A stretch of DNA of 64,000 nucleotides, from assembly GCA_050246915.1 (NCBI GenBank), contig JBFWVD010000015.1, forward strand, positions 1 to 64,000. The letters are read 5' to 3'. Below the pieces are notes generated by a model. It had not been told where the DNA came from. It was given only the letters and a program-made list of their open reading frames with translations, and searched no databases. This DNA comes from JBFWVD01 sp050246915. Lineage in GTDB: Bacteria > Actinomycetota > Acidimicrobiia > Acidimicrobiales > Ilumatobacteraceae. A program made the translations under genes and the position numbers. Positions within the stretch are counted from its first letter, which is position 1. The number at the start of each line of letters is the position of its first letter. Below are positions 1-8,218 of the stretch, one piece after another.

Positions 1-1
1 G

Positions 2-943
2 GCGTTGGAGGCCGGTGTGCACGGGCTGCGGCTGAACCCGGGCAACATCCGCAACCCCGAGCACATCAAGCTCGTTGCATCGGAGTGCCGCGATCGCAAC
101 GTGCCGATTCGCATCGGCGTCAACGGTGGCTCGCTCGATGAGCGCCTGTACGTGAAGTACGGGGGAGTGGTGACACCCGAAGCAATGGTCGAATCGGCGC
201 AACAAGAGATCGCGTACTTCGACGAAGTCGGCTTCGACAACGTGAAGATCAGCGTGAAGGCATCATCGGTGCCGCTCATGGTCGAGGCCTATCGCCAACT
301 GGCCGATGTGACCGACTATCCCTTGCACGTCGGCGTGACCGAGGCCGGTCCGCTGCCCGGCGGACTGCTGAAGGCCACCGCGGGCATCGCCACGCTGCTG
401 CTCGAGGGCATCGGCGACACCATCCGCTACTCACTCACGGCCGACCCAGTGGAAGAGGCCAAGGCGGGCCGGCAGTTGCTGGAGTCGCTCGGCCTGCGCG
501 AGCGCAAGAACGTCGACCTCATCGCCTGCCCCAGCTGCGGCCGCGCCGAGATCGACGTCATCGACGTGGCCACTCGCGCCATGGAGGCATTCGGCGAGCG
601 CAAGATCCCGTTGCAGGTCGCGGTGATGGGTTGTGTGGTGAACGGGCCGGGTGAGGCGCGCGAGGCCGATCTCGGTATCGCCGCGGGTAACAAGCGCGGT
701 CATCTGTTCGTGAAGGGGCGCAACGTCGCGGTGGTGCCCGAGAGTGAGATGGTCGACGCGCTCATCGAGTGGGCCGAGTTCATCAACGACAACGGCGTCG
801 ATGCCGCCATCGCCCGGGCCGACACCGCGCTTGCCGCGAAGGAAGCCGAGAAGGACCGTCGCCGCGCCCTGGCCGACAAGGGTGACGACGCCAACCATGC
901 CGGCGAGAAGATCGTGGAGATCCGCCGGAGAGTCGAATCCTGA
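2..943 (+). CDS. ispG: 4-hydroxy-3-methylbut-2-enyl diphosphate synthase, C-terminal part
   Basis: IspG/GcpE is the iron-sulfur enzyme that converts methylerythritol cyclodiphosphate to HMBPP in the MEP isoprenoid pathway. The gene begins upstream of the window, so only about 313 residues are visible. Counting from the TTG at 5, three Cys that fit the 4Fe-4S ligands are at 175 and 178 (CPSCGR) and 210 (MGCVVNGPGEA), followed by the family's NGPGE motif. After the core there is an Ala/Lys/Glu-rich tail. The stop codon lies inside the first copy of a tandem repeat array, so the last few residues (VES) come from repeat sequence. The family assignment is firm; the repeat-derived end is directly visible. 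Confidence 0.95.
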   Translation, partial: ALEAGVHGLRLNPGNIRNPEHIKLVASECRDRNVPIRIGVNGGSLDERLYVKYGGVVTPEAMVESAQQEIAYFDEVGFDNVKISVKASSVPLMVEAYRQLADVTDYPLHVGVTEAGPLPGGLLKATAGIATLLLEGIGDTIRYSLTADPVEEAKAGRQLLESLGLRERKNVDLIACPSCGRAEIDVIDVATRAMEAFGERKIPLQVAVMGCVVNGPGEAREADLGIAAGNKRGHLFVKGRNVAVVPESEMVDALIEWAEFINDNGVDAAIARADTALAAKEAEKDRRRALADKGDDANHAGEKIVEIRRRVES

Positions 944-1324
944 GCAAGCCGAGCGTCAGCGAGGCGGCGAAGCAGAGTCGAATCCTGAGCAAGCCGAGCG
1001 TCAGCGAGGCGGCGAAGCAGAGTCGAATCCTGAGCAAGCCGAGCGTCAGCCCCATCTGAGCAAGCCGAGCGTCAGCGAGGCGGCGAAGCAGACCCGGCGG
1101 CGAAGCAGACTCGAATCCTGAGCAAGCCGAGCGTCAGCCCCATCTGAGCAAGCCGAGCGTCAGCGAGGCGGCGAAGCAGACCCGGCGGCGAAGCAGACTC
1201 GAGTCCTGAGCAAGCCGAGCGTCAGCCCCATCTGAGCAAGCCGAGCGTCAGCCCCATCTGAGCAAGCCGAGCGTCAGCGAGGCGGCGAAGCAGACAGGGC
1301 GGCGAAGCAGACCCGGCGGCGAAA
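931..1324. repeat. Tandem/compound repeat array at the ispG 3' end
   Basis: A 20-bp core TGAGCAAGCCGAGCGTCAGC occurs exactly nine times, starting at 941, 986, 1031, 1057, 1119, 1145, 1207, 1233 and 1259. Spacings are 45, 45, 26, 62, 26, 62, 26 and 26 bp, so there is a 45-bp unit followed by an 88-bp (26+62) higher-order unit. Between cores the filler is GAGGCGGCGAAGCAG with ACCCGGCGGCGAAGCAG variants, or CCCATC. The first core contains the ispG stop codon. The array fills the whole gap to the ABC transporter start region. It lacks unique spacers, so it is not CRISPR. No other gene is seen in this gap. Confidence 0.95.
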
Positions 1325-1365
1325 ACCGCGGGTGCACCGCGGGCGACGGATGCTAGGAAGGTCAG

Positions 1366-2361
1366 ATGCCCGCAGTCGAAGTGAACGGACTCACCAAACG
1401 CTTCGGCGCGACCGAGGCATTGCGAGGCGTGAGCTTCGAGGTCGAGGAGGCCACGACGCTGGGGTTGCTCGGCCCCAACGGCGCCGGCAAGACGACGACG
1501 GTGCGCATCTTGACCACGTTGCTCGAGGCCGATGGTGGCACTGCGTTCGTGGACGGAATCGATGTGCGGGCCGAACCGCGTCGGGTCCGAGCCCGCATCG
1601 GTCTCACCGGTCAATACGCCGCGGTGGACGAGCGACTCACCGCTCGGGAGAACTTGGTGCTGGTCGGTCGCTTCTTCCGCATGGGCGGAAAGCAATCAAA
1701 GTTGCGCAGTGGCGAGTTGCTGGAGCGGTTCGATCTCGTCGATGCCGCCGATCGCGTGGTGAAGACCTACTCCGGCGGCATGCGTCGTCGGCTCGACATC
1801 GCCATGAGCCTCATCGCCCGTCCGACGGTGCTCTTCCTCGACGAGCCCACCACGGGGCTCGATCCGCGCAGCCGCCTGGCCATGTGGGATCTCATCGATG
1901 AGTTGGTGGCCGATGGGACCACCACGCTGCTCACCACGCAGTACCTCGAAGAAGCCGATCGATTGGCCCGTGAGATCGTGGTGATCGACCACGGCACCGT
2001 CATCGCACGTGGAACTCCCGACGAGCTCAAGAACCGCCTCGGCGGCGAAATGGCGGTCATCACCTTGGCCGCCGGCGTCGACGCAACAGCGGTTGCTCCA
2101 GCCCTGTCGCGGTTCAGTTGCGGCCCGGTGGATCTCGCTGGTGCCCACGTCGGCTCCAACGGTGCGCCGGCCACCGTGTCGGTGCCGCTACGCAGTGGCA
2201 TCGGCGCCCCGGAGATCGTTCGGGCCCTCGACGCCGCGTCGGTGGGCGTGCTCGACGTGGTGGTGAACCGGCCCACGCTCGACGACGTGTTCCTTGCGCT
2301 CACCGGCCATCCCAGCGACGACGAAGAGGGCGCTGTGGCGCCGAGGGAGGCCGGCCGATGA
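1366..2361 (+). CDS. ABC transporter ATP-binding protein, DrrA type
   Basis: This is the ATPase subunit of an ABC-2 exporter. The 331-residue protein shows Walker A GPNGAGKT at residues 36-43, a YSGGMRRRLDIA signature, Walker B LFLDEPTTGLDP and a long C-terminal extension, as in daunorubicin-resistance (DrrA) ATPases. The ATG follows TAGGAAGG by a few bases, which supports this start. The stop overlaps the permease start as ATGA, so the two products are probably made in stoichiometric amounts. The substrate cannot be read from the sequence; drug, lipid or glycolipid export are all known for the family. Confidence 0.9.
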   Translation: MPAVEVNGLTKRFGATEALRGVSFEVEEATTLGLLGPNGAGKTTTVRILTTLLEADGGTAFVDGIDVRAEPRRVRARIGLTGQYAAVDERLTARENLVLVGRFFRMGGKQSKLRSGELLERFDLVDAADRVVKTYSGGMRRRLDIAMSLIARPTVLFLDEPTTGLDPRSRLAMWDLIDELVADGTTTLLTTQYLEEADRLAREIVVIDHGTVIARGTPDELKNRLGGEMAVITLAAGVDATAVAPALSRFSCGPVDLAGAHVGSNGAPATVSVPLRSGIGAPEIVRALDAASVGVLDVVVNRPTLDDVFLALTGHPSDDEEGAVAPREAGR

Positions 2362-3158
2362 GTGTCCATGCCAACGATCTGCCCGGCGGGCTCCGCTGGG
2401 CACTGAAGGATTCGTGGAACGAAGCGACGCGTCACCTTCGTGCGGTGCCCCGCAACATGGAGTTGCTCATCTTCTCCACGATCCAACCGGTGATGTTCGT
2501 GGTGCTCTTCGTGTACGTGTTCGGTGGGTCCATCTCGGTGCCGGGCTACGCGAACTACAAGCAGTTCTTGTTGCCGGGCATCTTCGCCCAATCGGTCGTG
2601 TTCGGCTCGGCCTTCACCGGCGTCGGACTGGCCGACGATCTGCAGAAGGGGTTCATCGATCGCTTGCGTTCGCTGCCCATCACGCAGGCGTCGGTGCTCA
2701 TCGGTCGCACCATCAGCGATCTGTGTCGCAACGTGCTCACGTTCGCTGTGATGTTCGCGGTGGCCTACGCGGTGGGCTTCCGCATCAAGGGTTCGGTGCT
2801 CGAGGCCATCACCGCGACGTTGCTGTTGTTGGGGTTCAGCTATGCCCTCAGCTGGGTGCAAGCGTGGTTCGGGTTGCGCGCCGGTTCGGTCGAAGCGGCG
2901 AACTCGGCCGGGTTCATCTGGATGTTCCCGTTGACGTTCGTGTCGTCGGCGTTCGTGGACACACGCACGATGACGCCATGGCTGCGCCGCATCGCCGACA
3001 ACAACCCGTTCACGATCGCCACCAACGCGGCACGTGCGCTCTACTCGGGTAACGATGTCGGCGACACCGTGTGGCAGACGTTGGCGTGGATCGCGGGGAT
3101 CATCATCGTGTTCTCGGTGTTGTCGATCCGTACGTTCCGCAAGAGCGCCAGCCGCTGA
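2358..3158 (+). CDS. ABC-2 type transporter permease, DrrB type
   Basis: This is the membrane partner of the preceding ATPase, 266 residues long. It has about six hydrophobic segments and the ABC-2 layout, including the LPGIFAQSVVFGSAFTGVGL stretch and RLRSLPITQASVLIGR, which resemble the conserved loop of DrrB-like proteins. The start overlaps the ATPase stop by 4 nt (ATGA). It ends shortly before the convergent protease gene. The role is export of an unknown hydrophobic compound, inferred from family and pairing. Confidence 0.88.
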   Translation: MSVHANDLPGGLRWALKDSWNEATRHLRAVPRNMELLIFSTIQPVMFVVLFVYVFGGSISVPGYANYKQFLLPGIFAQSVVFGSAFTGVGLADDLQKGFIDRLRSLPITQASVLIGRTISDLCRNVLTFAVMFAVAYAVGFRIKGSVLEAITATLLLLGFSYALSWVQAWFGLRAGSVEAANSAGFIWMFPLTFVSSAFVDTRTMTPWLRRIADNNPFTIATNAARALYSGNDVGDTVWQTLAWIAGIIIVFSVLSIRTFRKSASR

Positions 3159-3174
3159 TCCTGCTCTGGTCCGC

Positions 3175-4662
3175 CTACGCGGCGGTGACCGCCAGCCGGA
3201 ACGACGTGCCGTTGCCGCCCATGGAGTACACGAGGATCCGGTGTTGGCCGGTGGTCGTCGCCGTGAACGTGTCGCCAGCGTCGACGCCGTAGAGGCCCTC
3301 GCCCGAGTCGTCCACATAGAAGCCGTCGTATTGGTTCTGCCCCGGGCCGATCACCACGAAGGCCATGTCCGATGACGGTGAACTGGCCTCGACGAGGATC
3401 GACTGGCCGTCGGTGAGGTCGAGCACGTAGGACCGGTAGTCCTCGAGATAGCCGATCTGGGCGTCGATCATCGCCGGAACGGTGAGGGGGACCCTGTCGT
3501 CGTGGCGGACGATCTCCGCGACGGGGATCGAGGTCGTGATGGAGATCGAAGCGGGGCCGTTCTCGGAACTGGCGACCCACAGCCGGTAGTAGCTGTCGGG
3601 TTCGAGATCGAAGGTGAACTCAGTGGGGGAGACCTCAGTGCCGATGGCGTCGGGGTTGTCGGCGGCGTCCTTGATGGCCTGATCGATTGCCTCGGCGTCC
3701 TCGCCGGTGCGCTTACCTTCGAACGCGATCGCCGCCGACGACAGGAACACATCCCCGCCGATGTCGTCCGACACCCACAGCAGCGGCGAGCCCGTTTCTC
3801 CGAATGTCAATTTGAGTTGCTCGCCGGCGGGGCCGGTGTGGACGCCGTAGATGCGTTGGTCGTCGATGTCACGCAGCTCTGCCGTCATCGTGGTCGTCGT
3901 CCCTGTCTCTGGGAACGTCTCGTAGGCGTCCCCTCGACCGGCTTGGATCGACTCGACGCTCTTGGCAGCGTTCGATGCCGAGAGCGCCAGGGCGAACGTC
4001 TCAGCAAAGGACAGGCCCGAGATGCCCACGACGCGACCGCGACCGTCGACCAACGCGCCACCGCTCTGGCCGCCGGCGATCGCCGCGTCGGTCTGCAGAT
4101 AGGTCTGCTCGTAGTCGGCGAGGAGCCGCACCCTGGACAAGATCCCCGACGTGATCGTCACTTCGGGTTCGGCATCGACTTCGCCGGGGTAGCCGACGAG
4201 GTACAGCTGGTCGCCCTTGGCCAGGTCGGACGGGTCGGCCAGCGTGAGTGCGGGACGATCGATGGTGATGGGGCCGAGCACAGCGATGTCGGTGTCGTAG
4301 TCGACTCCGACGACGGGCACGTCGGTGAAGCTGGTGGAGAGCCCATCGAAGTGCAGATCGACCAGGCGGTACGGCTCGATCACATGGAGGTTGGTGAGCA
4401 CGAAGCCGTTGTCGAGCAACACGCCGCTCCCGGATGCCGACGGTGTCTCGACGAACGCGATCGACGGCCCGATGGCTGCCAACACCGCCTTCGCCGAGAG
4501 CTCACCTGCGGGTGTGTCCGAGGTCGTGGGGGCGGTCTGATCGGGGGTCGTGGTGCTGGCGCTCGGCTCCAACGATCGTTGCACCGTGACTGATGCATCG
4601 TTGCTGCATGCCGTGAGCAACAGCGCGAGCACAACGACCGTTCGCCCGCGTCGGAGGTTCAT
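3175..4662 (-). CDS. Secreted lipoprotein, trypsin-like (HtrA-type) serine protease
   Basis: The protein has 495 residues. A lipobox LLTAC places the lipidated Cys at residue 19, so it is probably anchored outside the membrane. A chymotrypsin-fold protease domain follows with a complete triad: His93 (TNLHVI), Asp125 (DTDIAVL) and Ser200 (GGQSGGAL). The remaining half has no PDZ domain that I recognise and looks like a beta-rich C-terminal region (SYYRLWVASSE, SYVLDLTDGQS). The ATG at 4662 overlaps the manA stop as ATGA, so translation is coupled to manA. Upstream in-frame codons lie inside manA and are not needed. The natural substrate is unknown. Confidence 0.85.
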   Translation of the reverse strand: MNLRRGRTVVVLALLLTACSNDASVTVQRSLEPSASTTTPDQTAPTTSDTPAGELSAKAVLAAIGPSIAFVETPSASGSGVLLDNGFVLTNLHVIEPYRLVDLHFDGLSTSFTDVPVVGVDYDTDIAVLGPITIDRPALTLADPSDLAKGDQLYLVGYPGEVDAEPEVTITSGILSRVRLLADYEQTYLQTDAAIAGGQSGGALVDGRGRVVGISGLSFAETFALALSASNAAKSVESIQAGRGDAYETFPETGTTTTMTAELRDIDDQRIYGVHTGPAGEQLKLTFGETGSPLLWVSDDIGGDVFLSSAAIAFEGKRTGEDAEAIDQAIKDAADNPDAIGTEVSPTEFTFDLEPDSYYRLWVASSENGPASISITTSIPVAEIVRHDDRVPLTVPAMIDAQIGYLEDYRSYVLDLTDGQSILVEASSPSSDMAFVVIGPGQNQYDGFYVDDSGEGLYGVDAGDTFTATTTGQHRILVYSMGGNGTSFRLAVTAA

Positions 4663-5756
4663 GTATCGGACGCTACCCGTGCCAACCACGACGTGCCGCG
4701 TGCCCGCATGGCAACGCTCTCGTCGGCTCGCACGAAGAACGACGAACCCACGCTGTGCCCCACGCCGTCGACCTCGACCTCGCCGGCGGTGCACAGCAAG
4801 ATGGCCGGTCCGTGGACCGTGATGAGGCGACGTTCGCCCGATGCGCCCAGGTGCAGCAGCGCGAACTCGCTGACCGGCGCCGGGTACAGGCCGTCGACGG
4901 CGTTGGTGATGATGCTGGCGTTCCCCGGGGTGGTGTCGACGACAGCGAGCAGCTCCTCGATGTCGATGTGCTTCGACGTCAGCCCGCAGCGCAGGACGTT
5001 GTCGCTGTTGGCCATCAGCTCCACCCCGACACCGTGGAGGTAGGCGTGGAGGTTGCCGGCGCCGAGGAACAGCGCCTGCCCCGGTTGCAGCACGAGATGG
5101 TTGAGCAGCAGCGCGACGAGCACGCCGACATCTCCGCTATGGAGCGCTTGGAGCCGGGCGGCGAGCGTGTTGGCGCTCGCGGCTCGGGCCGCGTCGCGAG
5201 CGATCTGGTCTGGGTCGGTACGCAGCATCGCCTCGAGACAGGCTTGCGCCCCGGCCTTTCGCAGGTGGGTCGCCCAATGTTGCAGACCCGCTGCTTCGAG
5301 ATCGTGTGCCGACTCCATGTACGGACGGAACCCGTAGAGGGCCTCGAAATTGCTGAGCGCGCAGATGAGCTCCGGTTTGTGGTTGGCGTCGCGGTAGTTG
5401 CGTCGCGGCGCGTCGAGTGCGATGCCGGCAGCGTTCTCGCGTGCGAACCCGGCTTCTGCCTGCGCTTTGGACGGGTGCGCCTGCATCGACAGCGGCAACC
5501 TGGCCGCCAGCACCTTGAACAGGAAGGGGAGGTTCGGCCCGAACCGCTCGACGTTCGCCGCTCCGAGCGTGCCGACGGGATCGGCGGCGATCACGTCATC
5601 GAGCCGGCGGCCATCGGCGAGCAGCGACGGGGAAGACGGATGTGATCCCATCCACAGCTCGGCGTGAGGAAGACCATCGGCCGGCACCCCGAGATCGACG
5701 AACGCGTCCACCTCACCCCAGTCGTAGTGCTGGACGGTGTTCGTCAGCGCCTCCAT
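4659..5756 (-). CDS. manA: Mannose-6-phosphate isomerase, class I
   Basis: This enzyme interconverts fructose-6-phosphate and mannose-6-phosphate, feeding GDP-mannose and glycan synthesis. The 365-residue protein shows the class I cupin features: QAHPSKAQA (Gln92 and His94), the HKPEL segment with Glu129, LHAYLHGVGVELMANSDNVLR and the HIDI region. These supply the expected zinc ligands. The length is close to the usual 390. The stop overlaps the downstream protease start. The start ATG at 5756 faces proS across a 110-bp divergent region. Confidence 0.92.
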   Translation of the reverse strand: MEALTNTVQHYDWGEVDAFVDLGVPADGLPHAELWMGSHPSSPSLLADGRRLDDVIAADPVGTLGAANVERFGPNLPFLFKVLAARLPLSMQAHPSKAQAEAGFARENAAGIALDAPRRNYRDANHKPELICALSNFEALYGFRPYMESAHDLEAAGLQHWATHLRKAGAQACLEAMLRTDPDQIARDAARAASANTLAARLQALHSGDVGVLVALLLNHLVLQPGQALFLGAGNLHAYLHGVGVELMANSDNVLRCGLTSKHIDIEELLAVVDTTPGNASIITNAVDGLYPAPVSEFALLHLGASGERRLITVHGPAILLCTAGEVEVDGVGHSVGSSFFVRADESVAMRARGTSWLARVASDT

Positions 5757-5851
5757 CTGCCCAGTGAATCACTTGGCGATGGGTCGAGCGTGAACCAGCG
5801 CGACGGCTGTCCACTGCACCGAACACTCCGGGCCGTCGACGCCCGGCCAGT

Positions 5852-5857
5852 TAGCCT
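5852..5857 (+). promoter_or_regulatory. Candidate -10 (TAGCCT) for proS, leaderless type
   Basis: TAGCCT fits TANNNT and ends 9 nt before the proS ATG at 5867, so transcription would begin at or next to the start codon. No Shine-Dalgarno sequence is present. No convincing -35 was seen. The leaderless reading is inference. Confidence 0.45.
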
Positions 5858-5866
5858 CGCCCTCCT

Positions 5867-7291
5867 ATGGCACGACAGCCGATCCTCACCCCCCAGGCCG
5901 AGAACTTCCCCCAGTGGTACCAAGACGTGGTGGCCAAGGCCGACATGGCCGAGAACGGCCCGGTGCGCGGCACCATGGTCATCAAGCCGTACGGCTACTC
6001 GATCTGGGAGCGGATGCAGTCCGAGATGGACGCACGCATCAAGGGTGCCGGTGCCAAGAATGCCTATTTCCCGATGTTCATCCCACAGAGCTACCTCGCC
6101 CGAGAGGCTGAGCACGTGGAGGGCTTCGCACCGGAGCTCGCCGTGGTCACCCACGGTGGGGGCAAGGAGCTCGAGGAGCCGATCGTCGTTCGCCCCACCA
6201 GCGAGACCATCATCAACACCTACTTCTCGAAATGGGTCCAGTCCCATCGCGATCTGCCGCTGCTCATCAACCAATGGGCCAACGTCGTGCGCTGGGAATT
6301 GCGGCCCCGCTTGTTCCTGCGCACGACCGAATTCCTGTGGCAGGAGGGTCACACCTGCCACGCCACCTACGAAAACGCCCGTGACTACACCGCCAGGATC
6401 TTGTGGGAGGTGTACGCCGACTTCATGATCAACGTGCTGGCAGTGCCGGTGTGGCCCGGACGCAAGACGGCGCGGGAGCGCTTCCCTGGCGCCATCAACA
6501 CGCTGACCTGCGAAGCGATGATGGGGGATGGCAAGGCCTTGCAAATGGGGACCAGCCACGAGCTCGGGCAGAACTTCGCCAAGGTCTTCGACACCAAGTA
6601 CTCCTCGAGCAGCGGCCAGCTCGAATACGTCTGGCAGACCTCGTGGGGTACCAGCACCCGCATGGTGGGCGGCTTGATCATGACCCACGGCGACGACGCA
6701 GGACTGCGCCTGCCGCCCCGGCTCGCCCCCGTGCAAGTGGTCGTGCTGTTGGTGAAAGCCGAGGGCGGCGCCGGTGAGGCTGCCACCGCTCTCGCTGGCG
6801 AGCTGCGCGCCGCGGGCGTGCGCGTCGAGCTCGACGATCGGGTCGACGTGAGCTTCGGACGTCGCGCCGTCGACTGGGAGCTCAAGGGCGTCCCGGTGCG
6901 CATCGAGGTGGGCCCGCGCGACCTGGCCAACGGGCAGGTATCGATCATCCGACGGGACAAGATCGGGACGGCCGACGACAAGCGGCTGGCGGCGATCGCG
7001 TCGGTGGCGTCCGAGGTGCCGGCCCTGCTGGAGCAGATCCAGGCCGATCTGCTGGCCGAGGCCACCGCCCGACGGGATGGACAGACGGTCGACGTGAGCA
7101 CCATCGCCGAAGCTGCCGAGCAGGCCGGTGTCGGGTTTGCCCGCATCCCGTGGCGTGATCTCGGTCTCGCCGGCGAGGAGGAGCTGCGCAAGTCGGCCAT
7201 CACCGTGCGTTGCCTGCGACGGCCCGACGGGAGTCTGCCCGACGGTGACGACGATCCCGAGGCGTTGGCTCTGGTGGCGCGCGCTTACTGA
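5867..7291 (+). CDS. proS: Prolyl-tRNA synthetase, archaeal/eukaryotic-like type
   Basis: This class II aminoacyl-tRNA synthetase charges tRNA-Pro. At 474 residues it is the short form without the bacterial editing insertion between motifs 2 and 3. Visible features include VIKPYGYSIWERMQ near the N-terminus, the RPTSET segment, the motif 2 region RWELRPRLFLRTTEFLWQEGHT and a C-terminal anticodon-binding domain (APVQVVVLLVK...GVRVELDDR). The C-terminal end is the extended zinc-type or degenerate version of this subfamily. It precedes the rimP-nusA-infB cluster, an order often seen in Actinobacteria. Confidence 0.93.
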   Translation: MARQPILTPQAENFPQWYQDVVAKADMAENGPVRGTMVIKPYGYSIWERMQSEMDARIKGAGAKNAYFPMFIPQSYLAREAEHVEGFAPELAVVTHGGGKELEEPIVVRPTSETIINTYFSKWVQSHRDLPLLINQWANVVRWELRPRLFLRTTEFLWQEGHTCHATYENARDYTARILWEVYADFMINVLAVPVWPGRKTARERFPGAINTLTCEAMMGDGKALQMGTSHELGQNFAKVFDTKYSSSSGQLEYVWQTSWGTSTRMVGGLIMTHGDDAGLRLPPRLAPVQVVVLLVKAEGGAGEAATALAGELRAAGVRVELDDRVDVSFGRRAVDWELKGVPVRIEVGPRDLANGQVSIIRRDKIGTADDKRLAAIASVASEVPALLEQIQADLLAEATARRDGQTVDVSTIAEAAEQAGVGFARIPWRDLGLAGEEELRKSAITVRCLRRPDGSLPDGDDDPEALALVARAY

Positions 7292-7326
7292 CCCGGGCCA
7301 GGGCGGTCGTCGGACGGGTGCATGGC

Positions 7327-7332
7327 TATACT
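7327..7332 (+). promoter_or_regulatory. Candidate -10 (TATACT) for the rimP-nusA-infB operon
   Basis: TATACT closely matches the consensus -10 and stands out in this GC-rich context. It predicts a leader of about 140 nt before the rimP ATG at 7478. The -35 region is weak. Confidence 0.5.
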
Positions 7333-7364
7333 TACCGGCGCATTTCGTACGTTCGTCGTGAACG

Positions 7365-7396
7365 GCGTGGGCCCTGTGCCCACGCTGTTGTTCTTT
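7365..7396 (+). terminator. Hairpin plus T-rich tract in the rimP leader, possible attenuator
   Basis: GCGTGGGC (7365-7372) and GCCCACGC (7378-7385) form a perfect 8-bp stem with a 5-nt loop. A T-rich run TGTTGTTCTTT (7386-7396) follows directly. It lies between the likely promoter and rimP, so it has the form of an intrinsic terminator in a leader. Attenuation, for example feedback by NusA, is inference. Confidence 0.5.
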
Positions 7397-7477
7397 ACGG
7401 ACCGAGCCCCGCTCGGATCCCGTCGGGAGCTCGACGCAAGCCTGTGAGAACCCAGCCGAGGAAGGAGAGAGCCAGCC

Positions 7478-8218
7478 ATGTCCACCGTCGCCGAGCGTGT
7501 CGAATCACTGGCCCGTCCCATCCTCGCTGACCTCGGTCTCGACCTCTACGACCTCGAATACACCGGGGGAGTGGTGCGAATCACCGTCGATCGTCCCGGT
7601 GGGGTCGATCTCGGGGCCATCGCCGATGTCACCCGCATGGTGTCGCGAGAGCTCGACCACGTCGATCCCATCGAATCGCGCTACACGCTCGAGGTGTCCA
7701 GCCCCGGCCTGGAGCGCACGTTGCGCACCGCCGATCACTTCCGGCGAGCTCGGGGGATGACGGCAAACGTGAAGCTGCTTGCCGGCACCGAAGGTCCGCG
7801 CCGGGTCGAGGGTGTCATCTCCTCGTCCGATGAGCACGAGGTCGTGCTGATGGTCGACGGGGCCGAGAAGGTCATCGCCTTCCACACCATCGAAAAGGCC
7901 AAGACGGTGTTCGTGTGGGGCGGCCAGCCCAAGCCCAGCGATCGGGCCAAGGCCGCAGCCATGGCCAAGAAGGGTGCCGGTGCCAAGGGCGCATCTGGCG
8001 GCACGTCAGCAGCGCCGGCTCACGACGAACTCGACGAAGGCATGGCCGCCGATCTCATCGATGACCCGGACCTCGATGATGGCGAGTTCGATGACGACTT
8101 CGAGGACGAGTTCGACGAAGACGACGGCGAGTTCGACGACGCCGACGAACACGACGACACAAGCGAAGACGAAGACACAGACGAAGATTTCGAGAACGAC
8201 ACTCAGGAGGACTCATGA
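7478..8218 (+). CDS. rimP: Ribosome maturation factor RimP with long acidic tail
   Basis: RimP is needed for 30S subunit maturation. The first ~165 residues carry the family pattern (DLYDLEYTGGVVRITVDRP, SPGLERTLRTADHF, FHTIEKAKTVF). The protein has 246 residues against a usual 150-190 because of a C-terminal tail of about 64 residues that is almost entirely Asp and Glu. The start follows GGAAGGAGAG with good spacing. The stop overlaps the nusA ATG (ATGA), and the nusA ribosome-binding site AGGAGG lies within the rimP tail codons. First gene of the nusA-infB operon. Confidence 0.92.
   Translation: MSTVAERVESLARPILADLGLDLYDLEYTGGVVRITVDRPGGVDLGAIADVTRMVSRELDHVDPIESRYTLEVSSPGLERTLRTADHFRRARGMTANVKLLAGTEGPRRVEGVISSSDEHEVVLMVDGAEKVIAFHTIEKAKTVFVWGGQPKPSDRAKAAAMAKKGAGAKGASGGTSAAPAHDELDEGMAADLIDDPDLDDGEFDDDFEDEFDEDDGEFDDADEHDDTSEDEDTDEDFENDTQEDS

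Noticed and set aside
931..1324. CRISPR array
   Set aside because: Spacings are fixed at 26, 45 and 62 bp and the filler is itself repeated; no unique spacers and no cas genes.
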